64,000 bases of DNA from JANQIO01 sp043585095 (GTDB taxonomy: Bacteria; Pseudomonadota; Gammaproteobacteria; Pseudomonadales; Halieaceae): NCBI GenBank assembly GCA_043585095.1, contig CP121321.1, forward strand, positions 868,001 to 932,000, given 5' to 3'. The translations under genes were made by a program, and so were the position numbers. A model generated the notes under the pieces. It searched no databases and was not told the DNA's origin. It saw nothing but the letters and a program-made list of their open reading frames with translations. Positions 9,465-17,287 of this stretch are shown here, one piece after another (position 1 is the first letter of the stretch; each line of letters starts with the position of its first letter).

Positions 9465-10430
9465 ATGAACGTCGCTACCTTGGAAACACGTCCTTTATAT
9501 GGCATTGGCACTGTGGCGAGACTTACTCGCGTGCGTCCAGAAACGTTGCGGATATGGGAGCGACGCTACGGGCTTGGTGCGTCACAAAAAGCGGACAACG
9601 GGCGCCGGCTCTATACCCAAACTGACCTTGAGCACCTGCAGATCGTGGTGAAGCTGGTAGAACAGGGCTTTCGCATAGGCGAAATCGCCTCCATGGAGCG
9701 TAAGACGCTGGAAGCGATGATAGAGCAGGGTGGCGTGGGCAACCACAGTCAAAAAACCGAAGCTAAGCCGCGGGTCCTGTTTGTCGGAACGGTTCTATGT
9801 AACTGGTTGGACCAACACCCGGGCTGCCTGACCAGCCTCGATTCGTCGCTGTTTCGTGGCGCCGTCGAGGACGTTGTCTCAGAGCTCACGGCGGACCTGG
9901 ACTCGGTCGATTTGCTAGTGGTGGAGAGTGCCGCATTGAACGCTGAACAAGTTGAGGCCATAAACACTCTGCGCAAGCGGGTGAATGCGAGATCAGCGTT
10001 GGTTTTCTACCAATTCAGCAGCCAGCGCTGGATTACACAGCTTAATATCGAAGGCGTTAGCGTGACCAAGGGGCCGTTGGATACGGAGAACTTTGCAGCC
10101 CATATGAAACGTCTTCAGGGTAATTTAGAGGTGGAGCGCGGCGTCGGTGACGCCGGCGAGCTGGCTATTCCAAGGTCGCGGATGTTTCAGGACAGTGAGC
10201 TCTTGGAGCTTCTCAAAGAAGATTCCGCGCTCGCATGTGGATGTTCGCATCACCTGTCACAGATTATCCAGTCACTTAACGCCTTCGAGCAGTATTCAAG
10301 CCAGTGCGCTGTGGAGAGTTGGGCGGACGCCGCAACTCACACCTGTGTCTATGCCTATACCAGTCAGGCTCGATGGCTGATGGAAAAAGCCTTGAAAGCC
10401 GTTTTAGAGGAGCATGCGAGTCATGCATGA
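9465..10430 (+). CDS. MerR family regulator with LitR/CarH-like architecture but no cobalamin motif
   Basis: A 321-residue protein. Residues 11-80 form a MerR helix-turn-helix (YGIGTVARLTRVRPETLRIWERRYG, then RRLYTQTDLEHL). Residues 101-220 look like an alpha/beta Rossmann-type domain (RVLFVGTV, DLLVVESAALN, ALVFYQF) in the place of the B12-binding domain of LitR/CarH, but the DxHxxG cobalamin motif is not visible. The C-terminal helical part has CGCSHHLSQII (258-268), C281 and C294, a possible metal or redox site. The ATG at 9465 is preferred over upstream TTG 9447 because CGGAGAG lies six bases before it. It is divergent from the sigma factor and overlaps a tiny cysteine-rich ORF. Confidence 0.85.
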   Translation: MNVATLETRPLYGIGTVARLTRVRPETLRIWERRYGLGASQKADNGRRLYTQTDLEHLQIVVKLVEQGFRIGEIASMERKTLEAMIEQGGVGNHSQKTEAKPRVLFVGTVLCNWLDQHPGCLTSLDSSLFRGAVEDVVSELTADLDSVDLLVVESAALNAEQVEAINTLRKRVNARSALVFYQFSSQRWITQLNIEGVSVTKGPLDTENFAAHMKRLQGNLEVERGVGDAGELAIPRSRMFQDSELLELLKEDSALACGCSHHLSQIIQSLNAFEQYSSQCAVESWADAATHTCVYAYTSQARWLMEKALKAVLEEHASHA

Positions 10431-10539
10431 CAAGCCTGAGAGTGAAACAGTACAACCCCTGCCATGCCGGGGCTGCACGGAGGCGTGTCCTAACCGCAGC
10501 ACCTGCAAGGGCAAGCCCTGGCGCGTTGTAAGCTGCTGA
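10423..10539 (+). CDS. Small cysteine-rich protein, 38 residues, unrecognised
   Basis: This frame starts inside the last codons of the MerR gene (overlap 10423-10430). It encodes 38 residues with five cysteines: PCRGC at 14-18, ACPNRSTC at 21-28 and a C-terminal SC. The CxxC-x3-C-x5-C spacing followed by KGKPWR looks like a small metal- or cluster-binding knuckle. AGAGGAG at 10406-10412 precedes the ATG by 10 bases; an in-frame ATG at 10414 is too close to it. Translational coupling to the MerR gene is likely. No function is known to me. The short length means chance cannot be excluded, but the cysteine pattern and ribosome site argue for a real gene. Confidence 0.5.
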   Translation: MHDKPESETVQPLPCRGCTEACPNRSTCKGKPWRVVSC

Positions 10540-10556
10540 GTCGGGGCAGGGCGCGA

Positions 10557-11039
10557 TTAGCCGGCATTGGTCATGCGTTCTCGGTAATCCCAGCTAAACA
10601 TGCGTGTCACCTGGACCTTGACCAATAGCTCCTCCTGGGCACGTGATAATAACCATTTGGCGAGGCCGGAATCCGTGCCGCCAAGATAACGCAGCAAGTG
10701 CTGTCTGAGCATTGCCTCACCGCCCTGATCATGAAGTGTGACCAGGCCCTGGCCGCGAACGCCATGGTAGGGGGGGTCGTTAGGAGATACCTCAAAGCCA
10801 ACCTTGTGGTTATTCTTGAGTAGCGTGGTCAATTTTGAGTCGCGATGCGTGACGCAGTAAAAACTGCCTTCTGCGTAGCGATGCCACAAAGAGACAACTC
10901 TTGGAAAACCGTCTCCGCCCACGCAGGCGAGACGCACGGGGAATGTATTGCTTTCCAGGAAGGCTCTCGCTTCGTCGTGGTGCCAGGGCCCTTTAAGCTT
11001 TACCTCAGCAGTCTTGTCCTGCGGTGAAGGCGCGCTCAT
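10557..11039 (-). CDS. Pyridoxamine 5'-phosphate oxidase-fold protein
   Basis: A 160-residue protein of the split-barrel flavin-binding family. ACVGGDGFPRVVSLWHRY (about 37-54) is the beta-hairpin after the first helix, and DSKLTTLLKNNHKVGFEVS (about 66-84) is the typical helix plus strand that contacts the cofactor. Family members bind FMN, F420 or heme and often reduce or bind small molecules; PdxH itself is longer and has different active-site residues, so this is not called pdxH. It overlaps the upstream DUF3833 lipoprotein gene by four bases (ATGA), which indicates one operon on the minus strand. The function in that pair is unknown. Confidence 0.78.
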   Translation of the reverse strand: MSAPSPQDKTAEVKLKGPWHHDEARAFLESNTFPVRLACVGGDGFPRVVSLWHRYAEGSFYCVTHRDSKLTTLLKNNHKVGFEVSPNDPPYHGVRGQGLVTLHDQGGEAMLRQHLLRYLGGTDSGLAKWLLSRAQEELLVKVQVTRMFSWDYRERMTNAG

Positions 11040-11611
11040 GGTTTGCTCGCCGGCGCTGAAGATGCGCGAACAGATGACTTGGCGTCGCTCTGTCTGACTA
11101 TGGTCAGCAAAATCTTACCGACACTCAGTCCCCATTTTGAAAGCCGCGATTCGTTGATCACAACGTCTGGCTTGACCAGGTACATGCGGTCATCGACGCG
11201 AAGGTCGATAGTACCGTCGCCGTAGGGCACCCGCAGGACGTAATCGAGAAAGATCGCGTTGCCACTGAAGCTGAGAGTACCGCCCCCGATAACGTCGCCG
11301 GCTGTTCCTATATATCCCCCCTCGCCGTCGGGCGTCAGCGTCCAGATGCGCTTCTGTGTCTCGCCATCATTAAAGATGAAGTCCTCATCAAGGGTGCCCA
11401 CGCCATCCTTCCAGCTGGCGTCAATGGTCGCGTTAAAATAGCGCGTGACCTCACCGCCTCGATTCATGATCACGCCGTGAGCAGTGAGTGGGCCGCTGAA
11501 GAAGCGTTCAGGGATAAATTCGGGTTCATTGCTCGCATAGTCGTTAACTTCCACTGAGCCACAGCCGATCAGGAGCAGCATGCAAAAACTGGCAAGTAAT
11601 CTAATCATCAA
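11036..11611 (-). CDS. DUF3833 family lipoprotein
   Basis: A 191-residue protein with a lipoprotein signal peptide. The lipobox LIGCG puts the lipidated cysteine near residue 17, and the following SVEV has no aspartate at +2, which suggests outer-membrane sorting. The body has the DUF3833 pattern: PERFFSGPLTAHGVIMNRGGEV, then repeated short strands ending in DDRMYLV. The family is widespread in marine gammaproteobacteria and has no established biochemical role; a lipocalin-like barrel is plausible from the strand pattern. It is followed by the overlapping PPOX-fold gene. A 243-base intergenic region separates it from the divergent glycerate kinase gene. Confidence 0.8.
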   Translation of the reverse strand: MMIRLLASFCMLLLIGCGSVEVNDYASNEPEFIPERFFSGPLTAHGVIMNRGGEVTRYFNATIDASWKDGVGTLDEDFIFNDGETQKRIWTLTPDGEGGYIGTAGDVIGGGTLSFSGNAIFLDYVLRVPYGDGTIDLRVDDRMYLVKPDVVINESRLSKWGLSVGKILLTIVRQSDAKSSVRASSAPASKP

Positions 11612-11854
11612 ATGCTTTAAGCCTCTTTGTCTCTAATGCGCTATATACGCGCGGGGCGGCCGGAGTGATCATTGCTGCAGGCGCGCACTGTATCGGGTCG
11701 AGAACGTAGAGTATGAACCACCTCGGTGCGCTATTGGTCCGGGTTGCTGCAACGCCTGCAGATTTACCGCTGTTGCTTTGGCACAATTCTTGTTAAATAA
11801 GAGATATTACAGAAGCGGTGACGATAGCGTTCCGAGCATATAAAAAGAGCGTTT

Positions 11855-12724
11855 ATGGATTTGGGGGAACAACTGCAGGTCTGGGCTGCAGCGGAGGAGT
11901 TGCCGGCGACGTATCCGGCCATGGCGCAGCAATGGCTGGTGCCGCTGGCGCAGTGGTTGGCAGCTCAGCAGTCAGCGCTGGGCGGGGCCCTGCTGGTAGG
12001 GGTTAATGGGGCACAGGGCACCGGTAAGACCACTGCCTGCCGCGCGCTTGAAATTATTCTGCCTACGCTAGGCGTGACCGCTACCACCCTTTCTCTCGAT
12101 GATTTTTATCTCGATCGTTCTGCGCGCAGATTGCTCGCCCGCGTGGTGCATCCCATGTTCGAGACTCGGGGCGTGCCGGGCACGCACGAAATTGAGCTGC
12201 TGGAAGAAGTCCTGGACACTCTGGTGGTTCGTTCAACGGTTCGGGCTCCCTTATTTGATAAAGCTCAGGATGATCGGCTACCCAAAGACCAGTGGCGAGA
12301 GGTGCCTGCCGCCGACATTGTTTTGGTAGAGGGTTGGTGTGTCGGCGCGGCCGCGCAGCATGACGCCGCGCTGGCCGACCCCACCAACTCCCTTGAAGGC
12401 GAGCAGGACGCGGACGGCGTATGGCGTCGTTACGTAAACGAACAGCTTGCGCAACACTACAGGCAGCTTTTTGAGAAGTTGCATCGTCTGGTGATGTTGC
12501 GAGCGCCTTCCTTTGAGCGCGTTCTGGAGTGGCGACAGCTGCAGGAAGCCAAGCTTGCTGCGCGCTCTCCCGGCGTTGGAGTTATGTCACCTGAGGAGGT
12601 CGCGCAGTTTATCAGCTACTACGAGCGGATTACGCGGCACTGCCTGGGCGAGATGCCGCCGAGGGCAGATTACTTGTTAGAGGTCGACGACGAGCATTGC
12701 ATTGTTGGGGCGATCTGCAGGTGA
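11855..12724 (+). CDS. D-glycerate 3-kinase-like P-loop kinase
   Basis: A 289-residue kinase with the Walker A loop GAQGTGKTT (about residues 52-60) and LSLDDFYLDRSAR (about 78-90). The DDFY block is shared by phosphoribulokinase/uridine-kinase-type folds and by plant-type D-glycerate 3-kinase. The HPMFETRGVPGTHE motif is characteristic of the glycerate kinase group. It would make 3-phosphoglycerate from glycerate and ATP. It is the first gene of a tight cluster with a phosphatase, a glucosyl-3-phosphoglycerate synthase and a sugar phosphorylase, so it probably supplies or recycles the acceptor for glucosylglycerate synthesis. Its stop overlaps the next GTG start by four bases. Confidence 0.82.
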   Translation: MDLGEQLQVWAAAEELPATYPAMAQQWLVPLAQWLAAQQSALGGALLVGVNGAQGTGKTTACRALEIILPTLGVTATTLSLDDFYLDRSARRLLARVVHPMFETRGVPGTHEIELLEEVLDTLVVRSTVRAPLFDKAQDDRLPKDQWREVPAADIVLVEGWCVGAAAQHDAALADPTNSLEGEQDADGVWRRYVNEQLAQHYRQLFEKLHRLVMLRAPSFERVLEWRQLQEAKLAARSPGVGVMSPEEVAQFISYYERITRHCLGEMPPRADYLLEVDDEHCIVGAICR

Positions 12725-13488
12725 CCTCAGTCCTGGTGGTCACAGATCTCGATGGGACGCTGCTGGACCATGACAGTTACAGTATGGAACCCGCCATCCC
12801 GACGGTGGAGAAAATTGTGCAGCGCGGATGGCCATTGGTGCTCGCGTCTAGCAAGACCCGCAGTGAGATGGAGGCACTCCAGACAGATTTGCAGCTTCAT
12901 ACTCCGTTTATTTGCGAGAACGGTGCGGCGATTTGCACGCCTGGCGACGCAGGCCTTCACGTTGATGCGCTAGTGGCGCCGCGCTCCAAGGTGCTGGGCG
13001 CGCTGGGTGAAATCCGAGCGTCTTACGGCTTTCGCTTCACCGGCTTTGCCGACGGCGGTCCAGCGGAGATCGCCGAGATGACGGGCCTGGCGTTTGAAGA
13101 TGCACAACGCGCCGGGGAGCGCGATTTCAGCGAACCGCTGCGTTGGGACGATACTGCTCAGCGCCGAGAGGAGTTCATCGAAAGTCTTGCCGCATATGAT
13201 TTGACAGCACTGCAGGGTGGTCGGTTTTTATCTGTGTGTGGGCAGACTGACAAGGGCAAGGCTTTGGATAGGTTGCGTCAACACTATCCGGGTGCGACAG
13301 TCATAGCCCTGGGCGATAGCCCCAACGATGAAGCAATGCTGTCGGCCGCGGACATAGCGGTTATTATCAAGTCAGAGCGCTCATCGGCCGTGAAACCAAT
13401 CGGCGCATCGCGAGTTATTCGAACCGATCAGTATGGCCCCCACGGGTGGCGTGAGGCGATGGAGCCTCTGCTGGCGGAGTTTCATTAG
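12721..13488 (+). CDS. Glucosyl/mannosyl-3-phosphoglycerate phosphatase (HAD-IIB)
   Basis: A 255-residue HAD-superfamily phosphatase. Motif I is VVTDLDGTLLDH (about 5-16), motif II is LASSKTRSEME, and motif IV is ALGDSPNDEAML near residue 200, with the conserved lysine in TDKGKAL. The overall pattern is MpgP/GpgP (mannosyl- or glucosyl-3-phosphoglycerate phosphatase). Next to a GpgS-like synthase the likely substrate is glucosyl-3-phosphoglycerate, which yields glucosylglycerate. The GTG at 12721 is chosen because it forms a GTGA overlap with the kinase stop and places the DxDGT motif close to the N-terminus as in the family; an ATG at 12697 would add eight atypical residues. Confidence 0.85.
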   Translation: MTSVLVVTDLDGTLLDHDSYSMEPAIPTVEKIVQRGWPLVLASSKTRSEMEALQTDLQLHTPFICENGAAICTPGDAGLHVDALVAPRSKVLGALGEIRASYGFRFTGFADGGPAEIAEMTGLAFEDAQRAGERDFSEPLRWDDTAQRREEFIESLAAYDLTALQGGRFLSVCGQTDKGKALDRLRQHYPGATVIALGDSPNDEAMLSAADIAVIIKSERSSAVKPIGASRVIRTDQYGPHGWREAMEPLLAEFH

Positions 13489-13519
13489 GCGTGCCAGACA
13501 CGCGAGGAGAGAGGTAGGC

Positions 13520-14749
13520 ATGGGCGATTTTCACCAGAACGGGTTGGTTACTACGCTGCACAATTTGACCGACCGGCCGGTAGAGGATCTGGAACGAGAG
13601 CTGCTCCAGTTTAGCAAGCAGCGTCCAATGACCCTGGTTCTACCCTGCCTGCATTCAGAGTTGGCCGGGCCCGCGCTCGAGAATATTGTCGATGAGCTTT
13701 GCAAGGTTCCCTATCTTGAGGAGATCGTTATCGGTTTGGATGCCGCGTCCAAAGAAGACTACATCGAAGCGCTGCACTATTTCTCCAGACTGCCGCAGCG
13801 GCACCGCGTGCTGTGGAACGATGGCCCCCGACTCATGGCCATTGACGAAAAGCTTCGCGACCAAGGCCTGGCGCCGGCGGAAAAGGGAAAGGGCCGCAAC
13901 GTTTGGTACATGTTGGGTTACGTGTTGGCCTCTGGCCGCGCTGAGAGTGTCGCGCTGCATGACTGCGACATCGTGACCTACGATCGGAAGCTGCTGGCCC
14001 GACTTATCTACCCGGTGGCGAATCCCAACTTTAGCTACGCATTCTGCAAGGGCTACTACGCGCGTATTGCGACGGACAATATGGGCGGGCGGGTAAGCCG
14101 CCTGTTTGTAACGCCGTTGCTTCGATCGCTTACCAAGGTTTGTGGCTACAGTGAGTTTTTAAACTACATGGACAGCTTCCGCTATCCGCTTGCTGGAGAG
14201 TTTTCACTGAGGTCCTACGTGATCGACGATTTGCTGATTCCAAGCGACTGGGGCCTGGAGGTCGGTGTGCTATCGGAGATGAACCGCAACTATGCCACCA
14301 ATCGGATCTGCCAGGTCGATATCGCTGAGAACTACGATCACAAGCACCAGGATCTGTCCAAAGAGGATCCGACACAGGGTCTGTCCAAGATGAGCACCGA
14401 TATTGCCAAGGCTATGTTCAGGAAATTGGCGACTAAAGGGCAGGTGTTTTCGCCCGAAACCTTTCGTACGCTGAAAGCGACCTACTATCGCGTAGCTCTG
14501 GACTTTATCGATACCTATGCCAATGACGCCGTGATCAATGGTCTTGAGTATCACCGCCATAAAGAGGAAGAAGCGGTTGAGATGTTTGCACAAAACATCA
14601 TGCTGGCCGGGGAGCACTTCCTGGAACGACCCATGCAAAAACCATTTATTCCTGGATGGAACCGCGTGGCAAGCGCTATACCAGACGTACTTACGGACAT
14701 TCGCAATGCCGTCGAGGAGGATTTACGTGAACACACCCCCGGCGGATGA
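13520..14749 (+). CDS. gpgS: Glucosyl-3-phosphoglycerate synthase (GT81)
   Basis: A 409-residue GT-A glycosyltransferase. It has TLVLPCLHSELAGPALENIV near residues 35-55, IVIGLDAAS (nucleotide-sugar binding) and ALHDCDIVTYD, the D-x-D-like metal site near residue 150. A GEFSLR block and a C-terminal helical region follow. The pattern matches GpgS of the GT81 family, which transfers glucose from NDP-glucose to 3-phosphoglycerate. GAGGTAGGC precedes the ATG at 13520; the open frame extends back into the phosphatase gene but without a ribosome site. It is the third gene of the glucosylglycerate cluster, and its last 23 bases overlap the phosphorylase gene. Confidence 0.87.
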   Translation: MGDFHQNGLVTTLHNLTDRPVEDLERELLQFSKQRPMTLVLPCLHSELAGPALENIVDELCKVPYLEEIVIGLDAASKEDYIEALHYFSRLPQRHRVLWNDGPRLMAIDEKLRDQGLAPAEKGKGRNVWYMLGYVLASGRAESVALHDCDIVTYDRKLLARLIYPVANPNFSYAFCKGYYARIATDNMGGRVSRLFVTPLLRSLTKVCGYSEFLNYMDSFRYPLAGEFSLRSYVIDDLLIPSDWGLEVGVLSEMNRNYATNRICQVDIAENYDHKHQDLSKEDPTQGLSKMSTDIAKAMFRKLATKGQVFSPETFRTLKATYYRVALDFIDTYANDAVINGLEYHRHKEEEAVEMFAQNIMLAGEHFLERPMQKPFIPGWNRVASAIPDVLTDIRNAVEEDLREHTPGG

Positions 14750-16484
14750 AACACTGAGCGACCTGCAGCTTCGTCTGCAGGAGCATCTTGAGGTTATTTA
14801 CCCCGGGAACAATAACCTTGATCTGGGGCAGCGTTTGCTGGAGGCCATGTGCCTGGCCCCCGATACACCGTCGCCGGCCTCACACCGAAACTTATGGGAT
14901 GAGTCAGACAACATTCTCATCACCTACGGCGATTCGGTTTTGGACGGTAACGAAACGCCGCTGACAACCCTGCACCGGCTGCTGAAGATGTATCTGAAAG
15001 ACACTATCAGGGGCGTGCACATACTGCCTTTTTTCCCGTACAGCTCCGACGACGGTTTCTCGGTCATGGATTATTCAGTAGTAAATCCAGCTCTCGGAGA
15101 CTGGGACGATATTGTCGCGATATCAAAAGACTTCAGACTGATGTCTGATCTGGTACTAAACCATGCCTCTGCGCGTAGCCGTTGGTTCGATAATTTCAAG
15201 AAGCGCGAGTCTCCCGGTAAGGACTATTTCTTCGAGGCGGACCCGGGTGCAGATCTTAGCGATGTGGTGCGGCCCCGCAATTCGCCGTTACTTACGACCA
15301 TTGATACTGATGATGGTGAGCGTCACGTGTGGTGTACCTTCAGTGAGGATCAGGTCGACCTGAACTTCGCTAATCCGGAGGTAGTCATCGAGTTTGCCAG
15401 CATCATTCGCCAATACCTTGAAAGTGGTGTGCAAATGTTCCGCCTGGATGCGGTGGCTTTCCTTTGGAAAGAGATCGGCACCTCTTGTGTGCACCTGCCG
15501 CAGACCCATGAAATCATCAAGCTCTACCGTACGCTTATTGAACACCACACGCCGGATGCGGTGGTGATTACCGAGACGAACGTTCCCAACCGCGAGAACC
15601 TGACGTACTTCGGTAATGCCAATCAGGCGCATATGATTTACAACTTTTCGCTGCCGCCACTGCTAGTCCATACGCTGCTGGGAGGCGATTGCCGGCATTT
15701 GAAGACCTGGATGATGAGCATGCCGCCGGCGCAGTCCGGTACGGCCTATCTGAATTTTATTGCGTCTCACGATGGCATCGGCCTGCGTCCGCTGGATGGA
15801 CTGCTGGATGAAAATGAAATTGAGCGCATGCTTGAATGCATGCGTGAGTTTGGCGGCATGGTGACCATGCGCCGATCCAGAGAGGGCCACGATAAGCCAT
15901 ACGAAATGAATATCGCTCTGTTTGACGCCTTACAGGGGACCATCGAAGGTGGCCGTGACACGCTGCAGTTAGATCGCTTCATCTGCGCCCATGCCATTAT
16001 GCTCGGCCTTGAGGGAATACCCGCGTTCTATATACACAGCTTGTTTGGCACAGAAAATGATTACCTGCGCGTTGAGAACACTGGCAGGGCGCGCACCATT
16101 AACCGGCACATCTGGCAGGATACCGAGCTGCAGGCCGCTCTGGCGGACGAAAGCGGGCACCATCAAGCTGTCTTCAGGCAACTCACTCGCCTGATCGATA
16201 TTCGCAGCAGTCAGTCGGCTTTTCATCCGAACGCTACACAGTTCACTATGCATCTGGGCACCAGTATTTTCGCGTTTTGGCGACAGAGCATGGACCGAGG
16301 CCAGAGCATTTTCTGTCTTTATAACGTCACCGTGGAAGAGCAGACGGTTAAGCTCGCCGATATCAATCTGACCGGCACCGAGCTTTGGAAAGATCTTATC
16401 AGCGGCAATCTCTACGAGGACGTAAAAGGCGAGCTGGTCTTGGCTCCCTATCAGTCTGTGTGGCTGACCAACCGTTTCTCCTAG
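14727..16484 (+). CDS. GH13 sucrose-phosphorylase-type enzyme, probably glucosylglycerate phosphorylase
   Basis: A 585-residue alpha-amylase-family enzyme. The barrel motifs are HILPFFPYSSDDGFSVMDY, SDLVLNHASARSRWF, MFRLDAVAFLWKE (nucleophile aspartate), VITETNVP (acid/base glutamate) and FIASHDGIGLRPLDG. This is the GH13 subfamily 18 pattern of sucrose, sucrose-6-phosphate and glucosylglycerate phosphorylases. Linked to gpgS and a glycerate kinase, the natural substrate is most likely glucosylglycerate, cleaved with phosphate to glucose 1-phosphate and glycerate. GTG 14727 is preferred because GAGGAGG lies six bases upstream; a longer upstream frame overlaps gpgS and is non-homologous. It converges with the metallophosphoesterase gene (four-base overlap of the ends). 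Confidence 0.85.
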   Translation: MNTPPADETLSDLQLRLQEHLEVIYPGNNNLDLGQRLLEAMCLAPDTPSPASHRNLWDESDNILITYGDSVLDGNETPLTTLHRLLKMYLKDTIRGVHILPFFPYSSDDGFSVMDYSVVNPALGDWDDIVAISKDFRLMSDLVLNHASARSRWFDNFKKRESPGKDYFFEADPGADLSDVVRPRNSPLLTTIDTDDGERHVWCTFSEDQVDLNFANPEVVIEFASIIRQYLESGVQMFRLDAVAFLWKEIGTSCVHLPQTHEIIKLYRTLIEHHTPDAVVITETNVPNRENLTYFGNANQAHMIYNFSLPPLLVHTLLGGDCRHLKTWMMSMPPAQSGTAYLNFIASHDGIGLRPLDGLLDENEIERMLECMREFGGMVTMRRSREGHDKPYEMNIALFDALQGTIEGGRDTLQLDRFICAHAIMLGLEGIPAFYIHSLFGTENDYLRVENTGRARTINRHIWQDTELQAALADESGHHQAVFRQLTRLIDIRSSQSAFHPNATQFTMHLGTSIFAFWRQSMDRGQSIFCLYNVTVEEQTVKLADINLTGTELWKDLISGNLYEDVKGELVLAPYQSVWLTNRFS

Positions 16485-17287
16485 CCGGCGACAAAAACGA
16501 CTTCTGAGGAGCCTGTTGCACTTTTTTCGCCGCTGCTAACGCCGCGAATCAAACTCAGGTTTCCCTGCGCGTCTTCCAGTAGTGCAGTGCAGTTTTCTAC
16601 CCAATCACCGTCGTTACAGTACAGAATATCCTCGTAACGCTGGATGACCGGGTGGTGAAGATGACCACAGATAATGCCGTCGTAGCCTTTTTGTTTGGCC
16701 ATTGTTACCGCAGCCTGTTGATACGCCTGTATAGCGCGCTCCGCGTGTGCAACGTTGGCTTTTACCCAGCCAGATAAGGACCACTCGGAGAGGCCGAATC
16801 GTTGGCGCGCACGGTTCAGCCATCGGTTGACGGCCATCAGGCTATCGTAAGCCCAGTCACCAATAATTCTGTTTATGCGGCTGTAGCGGACGGCGTGGTC
16901 CAGTTCGTCCCCATGGGTGACGAGCAGGCGACGTCCGTCGGGAGTGACATGAACATATCGCCGCTTGATGGTGACGTGACCAAACTGGCTCCCGCAGAAC
17001 TCGCGGAAGTTCGCATCGTGGTTTCCGGGTATATAGATGATCTCGACGCCAGCCTTGGATTTGTTGAGGAGTTTTCTCAGCACCAGGTTGTGAGACTCGG
17101 GCCAGAACACGCGTCGAGACATTGCCCAGATGTCAACGATATCGCCGACCAGAAAGAGTTTCTCGCAGCGTACGCGATCCAGAAGTGCCAGCAGGCTGTC
17201 GGCCTTGCAGTTTGAACTGCCTAAGTGGACGTCGGATATCCACAGCGTTTTACAGTGGATTTCACCCTCAAAGCTCAGTGCTTTCAT
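16481..17287 (-). CDS. Metallophosphoesterase, LpxH/UDP-diacylglucosamine-diphosphatase-like
   Basis: A 268-residue calcineurin-type phosphoesterase. Metal-binding motifs appear in order: ISDVHLG (about 18-24), VGDIVD (about 47-52), PGNHD (about 86-90), THGDELD (about 124-130) and CGHLHHP (about 208-214). The GDIVDIW and WP..HN pattern resembles the LpxH/YbbF group of UDP-2,3-diacylglucosamine hydrolases, but this version is longer than LpxH and belongs to the paralogous group often found near phospholipid or acyltransferase genes. Its start lies inside the end of the upstream frameshifted acyltransferase gene (20-base overlap), which indicates an operon and a lipid-related role. Confidence 0.8.
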   Translation of the reverse strand: MKALSFEGEIHCKTLWISDVHLGSSNCKADSLLALLDRVRCEKLFLVGDIVDIWAMSRRVFWPESHNLVLRKLLNKSKAGVEIIYIPGNHDANFREFCGSQFGHVTIKRRYVHVTPDGRRLLVTHGDELDHAVRYSRINRIIGDWAYDSLMAVNRWLNRARQRFGLSEWSLSGWVKANVAHAERAIQAYQQAAVTMAKQKGYDGIICGHLHHPVIQRYEDILYCNDGDWVENCTALLEDAQGNLSLIRGVSSGEKSATGSSEVVFVAG

